From: Streptomyces ferrugineus
GTDB taxonomy: Bacteria; Actinomycetota; Actinomycetes; Streptomycetales; Streptomycetaceae
Direction: 5' to 3'
Assembly: GCF_015160855.1 (NCBI RefSeq)
Contig: NZ_CP063373.1
Coordinates: 4,402,001 to 4,466,000, forward strand
DNA: 64,000 bases
Of this stretch, positions 1 to 8,883 are shown one piece after another; the first letter of the stretch is position 1, and each line of letters begins with the position of its first letter. Position numbers and translations under genes: made by a program. Under the pieces are notes generated by a model. It had not been told where the DNA came from and searched no databases. It saw only the letters and a program-made list of their open reading frames with translations.

Positions 1-149
1 CTCCGGCAGCCGCCGACGGGCAGGTGCTGGTGGTCCTGGCGGTCACGGTCATGGCGGTGGAGATGGCCGTAGGGTTCGCCGTGGTGACGGCGCTGTTCCG
101 GGCCCGTGAGGTCGACATGACCGACATGGCCGCGGAGTTGAAGGAGTGA
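1..149 (+). CDS. nuoK: NADH-quinone oxidoreductase subunit K, C-terminal part (5' end outside window)
   Basis: The first complete codon is at position 3 and the frame ends with TGA at 147-149. It encodes the last transmembrane helix and tail of NuoK, with the VMAVEMAVG core that is typical of the final helix. NuoK is a small membrane-arm subunit of complex I that takes part in proton translocation. Its stop overlaps the GTG start of nuoL (GTGA), so the two genes are translationally coupled. Only about 48 residues are inside the window. Confidence 0.85.
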   Translation, partial: PAAADGQVLVVLAVTVMAVEMAVGFAVVTALFRAREVDMTDMAAELKE

Positions 150-1984
150 GCGCGCTGCTGTGGGCGCTCATCGCGCTGCCGCTCACGGTGGGAACGCTGC
201 TGGCGGTCGCCGGCCGCCCGGCGGACCGGTACGCCCCAGGTGTCGCGGTCGGCACGGCCGTCGCCGCGCTCGGCCTCGCCGTCACGGTGGCGTTCGAGCA
301 CCCGAGGGTCGAGGCGCCGCTGCTCGAAGGGCTCCCCGCCGGACTCGCGGTCGACGGCCTGTCGGGCCTCATGGCCGTGACCGTCACGGCGGTGACCGCG
401 GCCGTCCTGCTGTTCAGCGTCGCGGACATCGGACCCGGCGAGGCGCGCGCCCGCTTCTTCGGGCTGATGCTGCTCTTCAGCGGGGCGATGCTGACGACGG
501 TCACCGCGACCACGCTGCCGGTCCTGCTGATGGCGTGGGAGGTGATGGGCGCCACCTCCTGGGCGCTGATCGGCCACTGGTGGCGCGACCCCGAGCGAGG
601 CGACGCCGCCAACACGGCCTTCCTCACCACCCGCGCCGCCGACCTGGGCCTCTACCTCGCCGCCGGGGCGGCGCTGGCGAGCGGACAGAGCGGTTCCCTC
701 GCCGATCTCCCGCACGCGGCGGATCCGTGGCAGGCGCTCATCACCGCCGGAGTCATCGCGGCCGCCCTCGGCAAGTCGGCCCAACTGCCCTTCAGCTTCT
801 GGCTGTCCAGGGCCATGCAGGGCCCGAGCCCGGTCTCCGCCCTGCTGCACTCGGCGACCATGGTCGTGGCCGGGGCGTATCTGCTGCTGCGGCTCGAACC
901 CCTTCTCGCGCGGTCCGGTTGGGGCGGGCCCGTGGTGGCGTGGACCGGCGCGGTGACGGCGGTGGTGCTCGGCCTGGTCGCCGTGGCGCAGACCGACCTC
1001 AAACAGCTGCTCGCCGCCTCGACCTGCGCCCAGATCGGCTTCATGGTGCTCGCCGCGGGCGTGGGCGCGGTCACCGGCGGCACCCTGCAGCTCATCGCCC
1101 ACGCCGCCGTGAAGAGCCTGGCCTTCCTCGTCGCGGGCGCCTGGCTGACGGCCCTCGGCACCAAGGCACTGCCCGCCCTGCGCGGTGCGGCCCGACGGCA
1201 CCGTACGGCCGGGGTCACCTTCAGCGTCGCGGCCCTGGCGCTGGCCGGCGTCCCGCCCCTGGCCCTGTGGGCGGCCAAGGACGTACTCCTCGCCGGCGCC
1301 CTCGAGGACAACACGGCGCTCTACGGCATCGGACTGGCCGGCGCGGTGATCTCCGCGGTCTACAGCGCCAAGGCCCTGTGGTTCGTCTGGCAGCCCGCAC
1401 CTGACGACCATGAGGAACCGCTGCCGCGGGCCACCTGGCTGCCGCTCGTGATCCTGGCCGTCGCTTGCTTCGCCCTGACCGCCACGTCCTTCCCGCCCGT
1501 ACGCGACGCGATCCAGCGGGTGCTCGGCGGCCCGGCCCAACCGAGCCCGCATGCAGGGGAGTTCCTTCTGTCCGGTGCCCTCGCGGTCGCCGTCTCGGCC
1601 CTGGTCTGGGTTCGCGGCCCCCGGCTCCTCACCCTGCCCGGCCGGATCACCGCCTTCGCAGCGCAGTGGCTGCACCTGGAGACCGCCACGCAGGCGATCC
1701 TCGTACGCCCGGTCCTGCGCCTCGCCGACGCGCTCGCCGCCTTCGACGACCGGGTGCTGGACCGCGCCGTGGAGGGCACCGCCCGTAGCTCGGTCCGGCT
1801 GGCGCGGTGGACCGACGCCCGGGCGGAGCGCCTCGTCGACGGCGCCGTGGAAGGTGTGGCGGGCGGCGCCCGGGCGCTCGGCCGGTGGGCGCGCCGGCCG
1901 CAGACCGGGCAGCTGCACCAGTACCTCGCCCAGGCGGTCGTCGCCTTCACCGTCCTCGCCGTCCTCCTCGTCCTCGTGAGGTGA
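146..1984 (+). CDS. nuoL: NADH-quinone oxidoreductase subunit L
   Basis: A 612-residue polytopic membrane protein of the antiporter-like complex I family (Proton_antipo_M). Visible family features are the WEVMG segment near residue 130, the loop around residue 220 with HSATMV, and the QTDLKQLLA motif near residue 280 that surrounds a conserved lysine in the proton channel. A long C-terminal stretch with a lateral-helix character follows. NuoL is the distal proton-pumping subunit. The GTG start at 146 overlaps the nuoK stop, and the nuoM start overlaps this gene's stop. At 612 residues it is compact for an actinobacterial NuoL, which suggests the second, smaller nuo set found in many Streptomyces (inference). 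Confidence 0.93.
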   Translation: MSALLWALIALPLTVGTLLAVAGRPADRYAPGVAVGTAVAALGLAVTVAFEHPRVEAPLLEGLPAGLAVDGLSGLMAVTVTAVTAAVLLFSVADIGPGEARARFFGLMLLFSGAMLTTVTATTLPVLLMAWEVMGATSWALIGHWWRDPERGDAANTAFLTTRAADLGLYLAAGAALASGQSGSLADLPHAADPWQALITAGVIAAALGKSAQLPFSFWLSRAMQGPSPVSALLHSATMVVAGAYLLLRLEPLLARSGWGGPVVAWTGAVTAVVLGLVAVAQTDLKQLLAASTCAQIGFMVLAAGVGAVTGGTLQLIAHAAVKSLAFLVAGAWLTALGTKALPALRGAARRHRTAGVTFSVAALALAGVPPLALWAAKDVLLAGALEDNTALYGIGLAGAVISAVYSAKALWFVWQPAPDDHEEPLPRATWLPLVILAVACFALTATSFPPVRDAIQRVLGGPAQPSPHAGEFLLSGALAVAVSALVWVRGPRLLTLPGRITAFAAQWLHLETATQAILVRPVLRLADALAAFDDRVLDRAVEGTARSSVRLARWTDARAERLVDGAVEGVAGGARALGRWARRPQTGQLHQYLAQAVVAFTVLAVLLVLVR

Positions 1985-3498
1985 CCGCCGTGCTCACGGC
2001 CATCGTCCTGCTCCCGACCGCCATGGCGGCCCTCCTGCTGTGCGTGCCGCGCAGCGCACCGCGCCCGCTGTTCCTGACGGTGTGGGCGACGACCACCGCC
2101 GCCGAACTGGTCCTGACGGTGATCGTCTGGGCGGGATACCGGACCGACGGCGGCATGCAGTACGAGACGCGCGCCCGCTGGATCCCCAGTGCGGGCATCA
2201 GCTACCACGTCGGAGTCGACGGCCTGTCCCTGCCGCTGCTGGCCGTCACCTGCGTGCTGTTCCTCGCCTGTGCGCTGTACGCCTGGCGTCAGACCCGGCG
2301 GCCCAGGGAGTTCGCCGCCCTGTTCCTCTTCCTGCAGACCACCTGCCTCGGCCTGTTCGTCGCCCTCGACCTGATCCTGTTCTTCCTCTTCTTCGACCTG
2401 TCCATCGTGGCGATGTACTTCATCATCGCCGGATGGGGGCACAGGGACGCGGCCCGCTCCGCCCTGAAGTTCTTCCTCTACACCTTCATCGGTTCCCTCG
2501 CCCTGCTGCTCGGCTTCATCGGCCTCTATCTGGCCGCCGACCCGCACACCTTCGACATCGTCGAGCTGACCGACGCCAACCCCCTGGCCGGACGTGCGAC
2601 GTACGGCGCCCTCGTCCTCCTCGCGATCGCCGTCGGGCTGGCGGTGAAGACGCCGACGGTGCCCTTCCACACCTGGCTGCCGCCCGCCCACACCGACGCG
2701 CCGGCCGCCGGCTCGGCGATCCTCGCCGGTGTGCTGCTGAAGATGGGCACGTACGGCTTCCTGCGCATCGCCATGCCCGTCCTGCCCGCCGCCTGGCGCG
2801 ACCACGCCGTCGTCTTCGTCGTCGTCGGCGTGGTCTCCGTGCTCTATGGCGCGCTGGTCGCTCTCGCGCAGACCGACTTCAAGCGGTTGGTCGCGTACAC
2901 ATCGGTCAACCACATGGGCTACATCGTCCTGGCGATCGGCGCGGCGGGAGTCGTCGGCGGCGACCACGAGGAGGCCCGGCGCCTGGCGGTGACCGGGTCC
3001 GTCTTCCAGATGGTCAGTCATGGACTGCTGACCGGCGCGCTGTTCCTGCTCTCCGGTGTGCTCTACGAGCGGGGGCGGACGTACGAGATGTCCGCGTACT
3101 CGGGCGTCGCCGAGCGGGCGCCCGTCTTCGCCGCGCTGACCGGCGTCGCCGCCTTCGCCTCGCTCGGACTGCCGGGCTTCTCCGGCTTCATCGCCGAGTT
3201 CCAGATCCTCACGGGCAGCCTGGGCCCGCAGCCGGTCGCCACCGGCCTGGCCGTGCTGGGGATCCTCATCACGGCCGGACTGTTCCTGCGCGCCCTGCAA
3301 CAGATCTTCCTCGGCCCCCTGCGGCTGCCCGCCACCGCGCCGGGTGCCGACCGGCCGTTCCCCGACATCAGGCTCCACGAGAGCCTGGCGATCGTCCCGC
3401 TGCTGGCGCTCGGTGTCGTCCTCGGTATCGCACCCCGCTTCGTCCTCGACGTCGTCGAACCGGCCTCCCGCACCGTGCTGGAGCTGCTCGCGCGATGA
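1981..3498 (+). CDS. nuoM: NADH-quinone oxidoreductase subunit M
   Basis: About 505 residues, antiporter-like proton-pumping subunit of complex I. The start chosen is GTG at 1981, which overlaps the nuoL stop by four bases (GTGA). GTG at 1990 is an alternative, and the frame is open further upstream only inside nuoL. Family motifs include GVDGLSLP near residue 75, the HTWLPPAH loop near residue 235, AQTDFKRL near residue 295 and VNHMGYI just after it. It is membrane embedded and couples quinone reduction to proton translocation. The stop overlaps the nuoN start as ATGA. Confidence 0.93.
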   Translation: MTAVLTAIVLLPTAMAALLLCVPRSAPRPLFLTVWATTTAAELVLTVIVWAGYRTDGGMQYETRARWIPSAGISYHVGVDGLSLPLLAVTCVLFLACALYAWRQTRRPREFAALFLFLQTTCLGLFVALDLILFFLFFDLSIVAMYFIIAGWGHRDAARSALKFFLYTFIGSLALLLGFIGLYLAADPHTFDIVELTDANPLAGRATYGALVLLAIAVGLAVKTPTVPFHTWLPPAHTDAPAAGSAILAGVLLKMGTYGFLRIAMPVLPAAWRDHAVVFVVVGVVSVLYGALVALAQTDFKRLVAYTSVNHMGYIVLAIGAAGVVGGDHEEARRLAVTGSVFQMVSHGLLTGALFLLSGVLYERGRTYEMSAYSGVAERAPVFAALTGVAAFASLGLPGFSGFIAEFQILTGSLGPQPVATGLAVLGILITAGLFLRALQQIFLGPLRLPATAPGADRPFPDIRLHESLAIVPLLALGVVLGIAPRFVLDVVEPASRTVLELLAR

Positions 3499-4916
3499 CC
3501 GGGATGAACGAGAACCCCCTCGACCTCCTGCCCGAGGTCCTGCTCACCGCCTCGGCCGTGCTCGGGCTGCTGCTCGGGGCCTGGCTGCCGCGCCGCCGTC
3601 AGTGGCTGATCGGCGCGCTGGCGATCGGCGCGTGCGGAGCGGGCATCGTGGCCGCCGCGCTGGCCGCCACGGAACCGGTCACCACCGCGTTCGGCGGCTC
3701 CTTCGCCGTCGACCCGGTCACCGCGACCGCCCGCGTCGTCGTCCTCGGCGGCACACTCGTCGTGCTCGCCCTCAGCGTCGGCCCGCTGCGGGCCGACCCG
3801 CGCGAGACGGAGTTCTACGTCCTGCTCCAACTGGCCTCCGCGGGCGCGCTGATGCTGGCCGCAGCCCAGGACCTGCTGTTGCTCGCCGCCGCGTATCTGC
3901 TGGCGAGCGTGCCCGCCTACGCGCTCGCCGGGTTCCGCAAGGACGGCCCCGGCACCGAGGCGGCGCTGAAGTTCTACGTCGTCGGCGCGTTCCTCGGCGT
4001 GGTGATGCTCACCGGTGTCACCGTCCTCCTCGCCGCCGGACGGACCACGTCGTATCCCGGGCTGCGCACCGAACTCGCCGAGGCCCCGGGCGGACTGGTG
4101 GCGGTCGGCACGCTCGCCCTGGTCGCCGGCATCCTGTTCAAGGCCGGAGGCGTGCCCGCCCACTTCTGGGTGCCGGACGCCGTCCAGGGCAGTTCGGCGC
4201 CGGTGGCGGCCTTCCTCACCACCGTCCCCAAGATCGGGGCCCTGGCGGCGTTCTACCGGCTCGCCGCCGTGCCGCTCGCGGACGCGGACCTGCCGTGGGC
4301 CGACCTGGTGGCGGTGCTCTCGGTCGCCTCGATGACGTTGGGCAACCTGGCCGCCTTCTTCCAGCAGGACGTGAAACGGCTGCTCGCGTACTCCACGATC
4401 AGCCAGGTCGGCTATCTCCTGCTCCCGGTCGCCGTGGCCGGACGCTCCGACCTCGGCCAGGAGGCGCTGCTGTACTACCTGGCCGGGTACGCGCTGACCA
4501 ACCTCGGCGCCTTCGCCGTCGTCTGCGCACTCCCCGGAGCCGACGCCATCGACGACTACCGGGGCCTGGCACGCACGCACCCCGCCCTGCTGGCCTCGCT
4601 CGTCGTCTGTCTGCTGGGCCTGGTGGGCACGCCCCCGACCGCCGTCTTCCTCGGCAAACTGGAAGTCTTCAGCGCCGCCATCGACGGCGGTCAAGCCTGG
4701 CTGGTGGTCGTCGCGGCCGCCAACACGGTGGCCTCCCTCTTCTACTACCTGCGCTGGATCGCCCCGGCGTTCCTGGTGCGCGGACCCACTGGCGCCTCCC
4801 GCGCGACGGCGGGGACCGCCGCCGTGGTCGCCTACGGGGCGGCCACCGCGTCCGTCGTGCTCGGGCTGCTCGGCGGCACCGTCCTGGACGTGTTGGGTGG
4901 TCCCCTCGCGCCGTGA
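3495..4916 (+). CDS. nuoN: NADH-quinone oxidoreductase subunit N
   Basis: 473 residues, the third antiporter-like membrane subunit. ATG at 3495 overlaps the nuoM stop (ATGA); ATG at 3504 is also possible. Motifs include EFYVLL, the GGVPAHFWVPD loop near residue 225, and QQDVKRLLAYSTISQ near residue 290, which contains the conserved channel lysine. It is the last gene of the operon: the strand carries no further complex I gene and the next recognisable sequence is a minus-strand pseudogene. It is somewhat shorter than many Streptomyces NuoN proteins, which again suggests a secondary complex I locus (inference). Confidence 0.93.
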   Translation: MTGMNENPLDLLPEVLLTASAVLGLLLGAWLPRRRQWLIGALAIGACGAGIVAAALAATEPVTTAFGGSFAVDPVTATARVVVLGGTLVVLALSVGPLRADPRETEFYVLLQLASAGALMLAAAQDLLLLAAAYLLASVPAYALAGFRKDGPGTEAALKFYVVGAFLGVVMLTGVTVLLAAGRTTSYPGLRTELAEAPGGLVAVGTLALVAGILFKAGGVPAHFWVPDAVQGSSAPVAAFLTTVPKIGALAAFYRLAAVPLADADLPWADLVAVLSVASMTLGNLAAFFQQDVKRLLAYSTISQVGYLLLPVAVAGRSDLGQEALLYYLAGYALTNLGAFAVVCALPGADAIDDYRGLARTHPALLASLVVCLLGLVGTPPTAVFLGKLEVFSAAIDGGQAWLVVVAAANTVASLFYYLRWIAPAFLVRGPTGASRATAGTAAVVAYGAATASVVLGLLGGTVLDVLGGPLAP

Positions 4917-4935
4917 CCGTCCACGTCAGATGGCG

Positions 4936-5310
4936 TCACGCCCGGCCCGACGCGCGCTCCACCACCGTCACGTCCGAAGGCGCCCCGACCCGGGTCGGCG
5001 GGCCCACGCGCCCGCGCCCCGGGCCACGTGCAGTTGCGTGTCCCCGTACCGCTCCAGGCCCGCGACCGTCGGATTGGCCGGCTCGGCCACGTAGTTCATC
5101 GGCCAGAGCTGACCGCCGTGAGTGTGTCCGGACAGTCGCAGGTCCACCCCGTGCCGCACGGCCTCGTCCACGAACACCGGCTGGGGCGCCAGGAGTACCG
5201 AGGTCCGCGACGGGTCCCGGTCCCTCAGCGCGGCCACGACGTCGGGGCCGTCGTCGTGGTCCGCGCCGGAGAAGTACTGACGGCGGTCCAGGCGCCGCTC
5301 TCGCCTCCCC
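4936..5310 (-). pseudogene. metallophosphoesterase, C-terminal remnant with frameshift
   Basis: The minus strand encodes the end of a calcineurin-like phosphoesterase. The diagnostic metal-ligand motif LSGHTHGGQLWP is intact, and before it comes VVAALRDRDPSRTSVLLAPQ. After GAGAW the frame breaks: the expected continuation (GPPTRVGAPSDVTVVE) lies one frame away and ends at the stop at 4936. The lesion is explained by one missing G in a TGGGGCCC-like run near 5002-5006. Nothing recognisable of the N-terminal metal-binding half is found upstream; the sequence there (5310-5345) is a G/C-rich stretch with tandem CCCGGGA. It is therefore both truncated and frameshifted, although a sequencing error could explain the single-base part. 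Confidence 0.75.
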
Positions 5311-5402
5311 GAGGGAGGACCCCGGGACCCCGGGACCCCTCCCGAGCAGTCCTCGTAGCGTGAGCGCGACGCGTCGGCTACTGCGGGAGGTGTCCAAGCG
5401 GC

Positions 5403-5567
5403 GTGAAGGACATGGTGGTGGGCATCGTCTTCGGCCTGGTCCTGGTGGTGGCCTTCTTCGCGGTTCTCTGGGTGCTGGGGCGAAGCGGCGAGATCAACCG
5501 GCAGCAGTGCGAGGCGCGGGCCGACGAGTACAAGGGGCAGGCGACCTGCATTGTCGTAGTCAAGTGA
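5403..5567 (+). CDS. small single-pass membrane protein (54 aa), unknown function
   Basis: A short frame with GTG start at 5403 (alternative ATG 5412) and TGA at 5565-5567. A GGGAGG ribosome-binding site at 5385-5390 lies 12 bases upstream. Residues 3 to about 24 form one strong hydrophobic helix (VVGIVFGLVLVVAFFAVLWV). After it comes a short polar tail with two cysteines (QQC and ATC) that could lie outside the cytoplasm if the N terminus is inside. Codon third positions follow the high-GC pattern. It sits alone between two decayed genes. I do not recognise a family, and it may be a conserved Streptomyces micro-membrane protein. Confidence 0.5.
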   Translation: MKDMVVGIVFGLVLVVAFFAVLWVLGRSGEINRQQCEARADEYKGQATCIVVVK

Positions 5568-5592
5568 CCGGTCGGCGGCCTTCTCTCACCCG

Positions 5593-6000
5593 CTACTGCT
5601 CGGCGGCAACCTTGATCATGACCTCGTAGAGCTGCTGCGACGTCAGGGGAGCGGTGGGGAGCGGATGGGCGGCCTCGGTGCGCAGGCCGTCCAGGATGAA
5701 GGCGATGCCTCGGCGCCAGGCGTCGGGGACGTCGGTGTCCTTGGTGGCCCGGGACAGCACGGCGTTGTGGCGAAGACGAAGACCAGGTCCTCGCCGGTGA
5801 AGTCGGGGCGCAGGGCACCGGATTGCCGGGCCCGCTCGACGATGCGCGTGGCGGCGTCGCGGGCCCGCCCGCAGAGGGCCATCAGGCGTTCGGCGTTCGG
5901 GTCCTGCGGCGCTGATGGCGTAGTCCGGCACGTGCGTGTGGCCACCGGGCGCGGCGCGCTCGGCCTCCTCGCGGATCCCGCACCGGCGTACGCCGCCGGG
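5593..6000 (-). pseudogene. TetR-family regulator, ligand-binding domain remnant, multiply frameshifted
   Basis: On the minus strand a TetR C-terminal domain can be pieced together: VPDYAISAA, then QDPNAERLMALCGR and ARQSGALRPDFTGEDLVFVF, then NAVLSRATK and PDAWRRGIAFILDGLR. These parts fall in two alternating frames. The break near 5766-5769 is explained by one missing A (GCCAACAAC reduced to GCCACAAC), and a second shift is needed near 5905-5915. The N-terminal helix-turn-helix domain is not recognisable upstream. The right boundary is approximate, and some related sequence may reach about 6060. The stop at 5593 appears to be the original end. Confidence 0.65.
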
Positions 6001-6235
6001 CCGGGAGGGACAGGGCCTCGTCGACATCGGCGCGCGAGCCTGCGCAGAGATGGGTGAGCAGCCCTCGGTGCGGCTCGCGAGCCGTGTGGCCTGCCGCGGT
6101 GGCAGGGGGCGCCCCCCCCGCACCGCTCGCCTCGCCTGCGACCGCTGACCGCGCCCGCGGTCCCGTCCCGCCCGGCGTGACTCGCACCGACCAGTTCCCC
6201 AGGACCGGCGCACCGCGCCGTGGCACAGTGGCCGT

Positions 6236-6982
6236 ATGTGCGGCCGCTACGCCTCCACCCGCAGCCCCGAGGACCTCGCCCAGCTTTTCCAGGTCGCCGA
6301 GTGGCATCCGGAGGAGACCCTCGCGCCGAGCTGGAACGTGGCCCCGACCGACGAGGTCTGGGCGGTCCTGGAGCGCGCGCCGCGCGGCGCCGGCGAGGAC
6401 GCCCCGGCCCGGCGCCGGCTGCGGCCGCTGCGGTGGGGGCTCGTGCCGTCCTGGGCGAAGGACGCGAAGATCGGCGCGAGGCTGATCAACGCGCGCGTGG
6501 AGACCGTGCACGAGAAGCCCGCCTTCCGCCGCGCGTTCGTCAAACGCCGCTGTCTGCTGCCCGCCGACGGCTTCTACGAGTGGGACGAGGTCAAGGACAG
6601 CAAGTCGGGCAAGGTCCGTAAGCAGCCCTACTTCATCCACCCCGAGGACGGGCAGGTCCTGGCCCTCGCCGGGCTGTACGAGTTCTGGCGCGATCCGGCC
6701 GTCAAGGACGGCGACGACCCCGCCGCCTGGCTGCTGACCTGCACCATCATCACCACCGAGGCCACCGACGCCGCGGGCCGCATCCACCCCCGCATGCCGC
6801 TCGCCCTCACCCCCGACCACTACGACGCCTGGCTCGACCCCCACCGCCAGTCGACCGACGACCTGCGCGCCCTGCTCGTCCAGCCGGCCGACGGCCACCT
6901 CGGGGCCCGCCCCGTCTCACCCGCCGTCAACAGCGTCCGCAACAACGGCCCCCAGCTCCTGGACGAGGTCCCCGCCCCGTGA
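6236..6982 (+). CDS. SRAP domain protein (HMCES/YedK family, abasic-site DNA-protein crosslinker)
   Basis: 248 residues. The start is ATG at 6236, so that after removal of Met1 the conserved Cys2 (MCGRYAS) becomes the N-terminal nucleophile. Other family residues are visible: Asn85 in NARVET, Glu115 in GFYEW and His184 in HPRMPLAL. SRAP proteins form a thiazolidine crosslink with abasic sites in single-stranded DNA and protect them during replication; the bacterial genes are often SOS-linked. It appears monocistronic. About 240 bp upstream (6000-6235) has no recognised gene or clear LexA box. The length is normal for the family. Confidence 0.92.
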   Translation: MCGRYASTRSPEDLAQLFQVAEWHPEETLAPSWNVAPTDEVWAVLERAPRGAGEDAPARRRLRPLRWGLVPSWAKDAKIGARLINARVETVHEKPAFRRAFVKRRCLLPADGFYEWDEVKDSKSGKVRKQPYFIHPEDGQVLALAGLYEFWRDPAVKDGDDPAAWLLTCTIITTEATDAAGRIHPRMPLALTPDHYDAWLDPHRQSTDDLRALLVQPADGHLGARPVSPAVNSVRNNGPQLLDEVPAP

Positions 6983-7041
6983 CCACGGCGAAGGTGAGTA
7001 CTCGGTAAGGGTTGCCCAGGGGGACCCCCACGGAGCGCTTT

Positions 7042-7056
7042 TGACATCCGTTTTCA
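7042..7056 (+). promoter_or_regulatory. Zur-box-like operator upstream of the zinc ABC importer
   Basis: TGACATCCGTTTTCA is a 15-bp imperfect palindrome close to the actinobacterial Zur consensus (TGAAAATnATTTTCA): the right half GTTTTCA is a full match and the left half keeps TGA-A. It lies 68 bp before the binding-protein start and overlaps a TTGACA -35-like hexamer (7041-7046). Zinc-loaded Zur would therefore be expected to repress the operon. The assignment comes from sequence likeness and gene context. Confidence 0.7.
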
Positions 7057-7123
7057 CCTAGCGTGGAGCCGAAGCCGGGACGGAGCGCGCTCGGCGGACC
7101 ATTCGCCCCGCTCGGAGGTATCC

Positions 7124-8059
7124 ATGCCCGCGTCCTCGTCCCGGCTGCTCGCACCGCTGATCACCGGCACCTGTCTGGTCCTCCTCGCCGGCTGCGGCGG
7201 CTCCTCGGACTCCGGCGACGGCGGTGGCGCGAACAGCCCCGCCGCGGCCTCCGCCATCCCGGTCGTGGCCTCGACGAACGTCTACGGCGACCTGGCCCGG
7301 CGCATAGGCGGCGGCAAGGTCGAGGTCACGTCGATCATCAGCGACCCCGACCAGGACCCGCACTCCTACGAGGCCAACACCCAGAACCAGCTAGCCCTGT
7401 CCAAGGCCGAGGTCGTCATCGAGAACGGCGGCGGCTACGACGACTTCATCGACCGCATGCTGAACAGCGGCGGCGCGAGCCCCGACGTGATCAATGCCGT
7501 CAAGGTCTCCGGGAAGACCGTACCGGCGGGCGGGGAACTCAACGAGCACGTCTGGTACGACTTCCCCACCGTCGCCAAGCTCGCCGACCGTATCGCCACC
7601 GCTCTCGCGAAGGCCGACCCGGCCGACACCGCCACCTTCACCGAGAACGCGAAGGACTTCGAGCGGCAGTTGGAGCCGCTCGAGCGGAAGGAATCCCGGA
7701 TCAGGTCCGAGCACGGCGGCGAGGCGGTGGCCATCACCGAGCCCGTGCCGCTCTACATGATCGAGGCCAGTGGGCTGAAGAACGCGACACCCGAGAAGTT
7801 CAGCGAGGCCGTCGAGGAAGGCGACGACGTCTCCCCGAGGACCCTCCAGGACACGCTGGCCCTGTTCACGGACAAGAAGGTCAAGGCGCTCGTCTACAAC
7901 GAGCAGACCTCCGGCCCGCAGACCGAGAAGGTGGAGCAGGCGGCCAGGTCCGCCGGAATTCCCGTGGTCCCCGTGACCGAGACCCTCCCCAAGGGCAAGG
8001 ACTACCTCGGCTGGATGACCGCCAACGTGGACGCGCTCGCCGGCGCGCTCGCCAAGTGA
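7124..8059 (+). CDS. znuA: zinc ABC transporter, substrate-binding lipoprotein
   Basis: 311 residues of the ZnuA/TroA cluster A-I family. Residues 1-24 form a lipoprotein signal with lipobox LAGC (Cys24). Metal-ligand regions are visible as DPHSYE near residue 83 and NEHVWYD near residue 142, along with an EPVPLY segment and the late TEQT/NEQTSGPQ region. It captures zinc (possibly manganese) at the outer face of the membrane. It lacks the long His-rich loop of many proteobacterial ZnuA proteins. The stop at 8059 overlaps the GTG start chosen for the ATPase gene (GTGA). Zur control is likely because of the box at 7042. Confidence 0.87.
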   Translation: MPASSSRLLAPLITGTCLVLLAGCGGSSDSGDGGGANSPAAASAIPVVASTNVYGDLARRIGGGKVEVTSIISDPDQDPHSYEANTQNQLALSKAEVVIENGGGYDDFIDRMLNSGGASPDVINAVKVSGKTVPAGGELNEHVWYDFPTVAKLADRIATALAKADPADTATFTENAKDFERQLEPLERKESRIRSEHGGEAVAITEPVPLYMIEASGLKNATPEKFSEAVEEGDDVSPRTLQDTLALFTDKKVKALVYNEQTSGPQTEKVEQAARSAGIPVVPVTETLPKGKDYLGWMTANVDALAGALAK

Positions 8060-8883
8060 GGCCGGCCACCGGGGCCGTGATCAGTCTGCGAGCAGCGGCA
8101 CTCTCCTACGGCGAGCGCATGCTGTGGCAGGGCCTCGATCTCGACGTGCACGCGGGCGAGTTCGTCGCCGTGCTCGGCCCCAACGGCTCCGGGAAGACCA
8201 GCTTCGTACGCGCCCTGCTGGGTCAGCGTCCGCTCGCCGCCGGCACACTCACGATCCTGGGCCGCCCGGCCCGGGGCGGCAGTGGGCACATCGGCTACGT
8301 CCCCCAGCAGGCGACGCTGTCCGCGCAGGCGCCGCTGCGCGCCCGCGACCTGGTCCGCTTCGGTATCGACGGGCACCGCTTCGGACCCCGGCCGGGCACG
8401 GCCGCCGTACGCCGCCGCGTGGACGAGATCCTGGCCTCGGTCGGGGCCACCGCCTACGCGGACGTCCCCGTCGGGCTGCTCTCCGGCGGCGAACGCCAAC
8501 GCGTGCGCATCGGGCAGGCGCTGGCGGCCGACCCGCGGATCCTCCTGTGCGACGAACCCCTGCTCTCCCTCGACCTGCACCACCAGCGGGCCGTCACGGA
8601 ACTGGTCGACGCCCGCCGCCGCTCCCACGGTACGGCGGTGGTCTTCGTGACCCACGAGATCAACCCCGTGCTGGGCCTGGCGGACCGCGTGCTGTACCTC
8701 GCCCGCGGCGGCCACCGCGTCGGCACACCCGACGAGGTGCTCACCTCCGAGGCGCTGTCGCGGCTCTACGGCACACAGGTCGACGTCGTCCGGGTCCGCG
8801 ACCGCGTGGTGGTCGTGGGCGCGCCGGACGAGGTGGCGCGGCCGCCGCACCATCCCGAACCGTCGCACGGAGTACGGCCATGA
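8056..8883 (+). CDS. znuC: zinc ABC transporter, ATP-binding protein
   Basis: 275 residues if started at GTG 8056, which overlaps the preceding stop; GTG 8077 is an alternative that would remove seven residues. Walker A GPNGSGKT is at about residues 41-48, the signature LSGGERQR follows mid-protein, Walker B is ILLCDEP and the switch histidine lies in VFVTHE. It energises import of the metal delivered by the upstream lipoprotein. The C-terminal tail (VDVVRVRDRVVVVG) is typical of metal ABC ATPases. The stop overlaps the permease start (ATGA). Confidence 0.88.
   Translation: MRPATGAVISLRAAALSYGERMLWQGLDLDVHAGEFVAVLGPNGSGKTSFVRALLGQRPLAAGTLTILGRPARGGSGHIGYVPQQATLSAQAPLRARDLVRFGIDGHRFGPRPGTAAVRRRVDEILASVGATAYADVPVGLLSGGERQRVRIGQALAADPRILLCDEPLLSLDLHHQRAVTELVDARRRSHGTAVVFVTHEINPVLGLADRVLYLARGGHRVGTPDEVLTSEALSRLYGTQVDVVRVRDRVVVVGAPDEVARPPHHPEPSHGVRP

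Noticed and set aside
5300..5350. Tandem CCCGGGA and GGGAGG/CCTCCC symmetry considered as a terminator or operator
   Set aside because: The symmetry is imperfect and lies beside a pseudogene with no clear transcript to end. Not listed as a feature.
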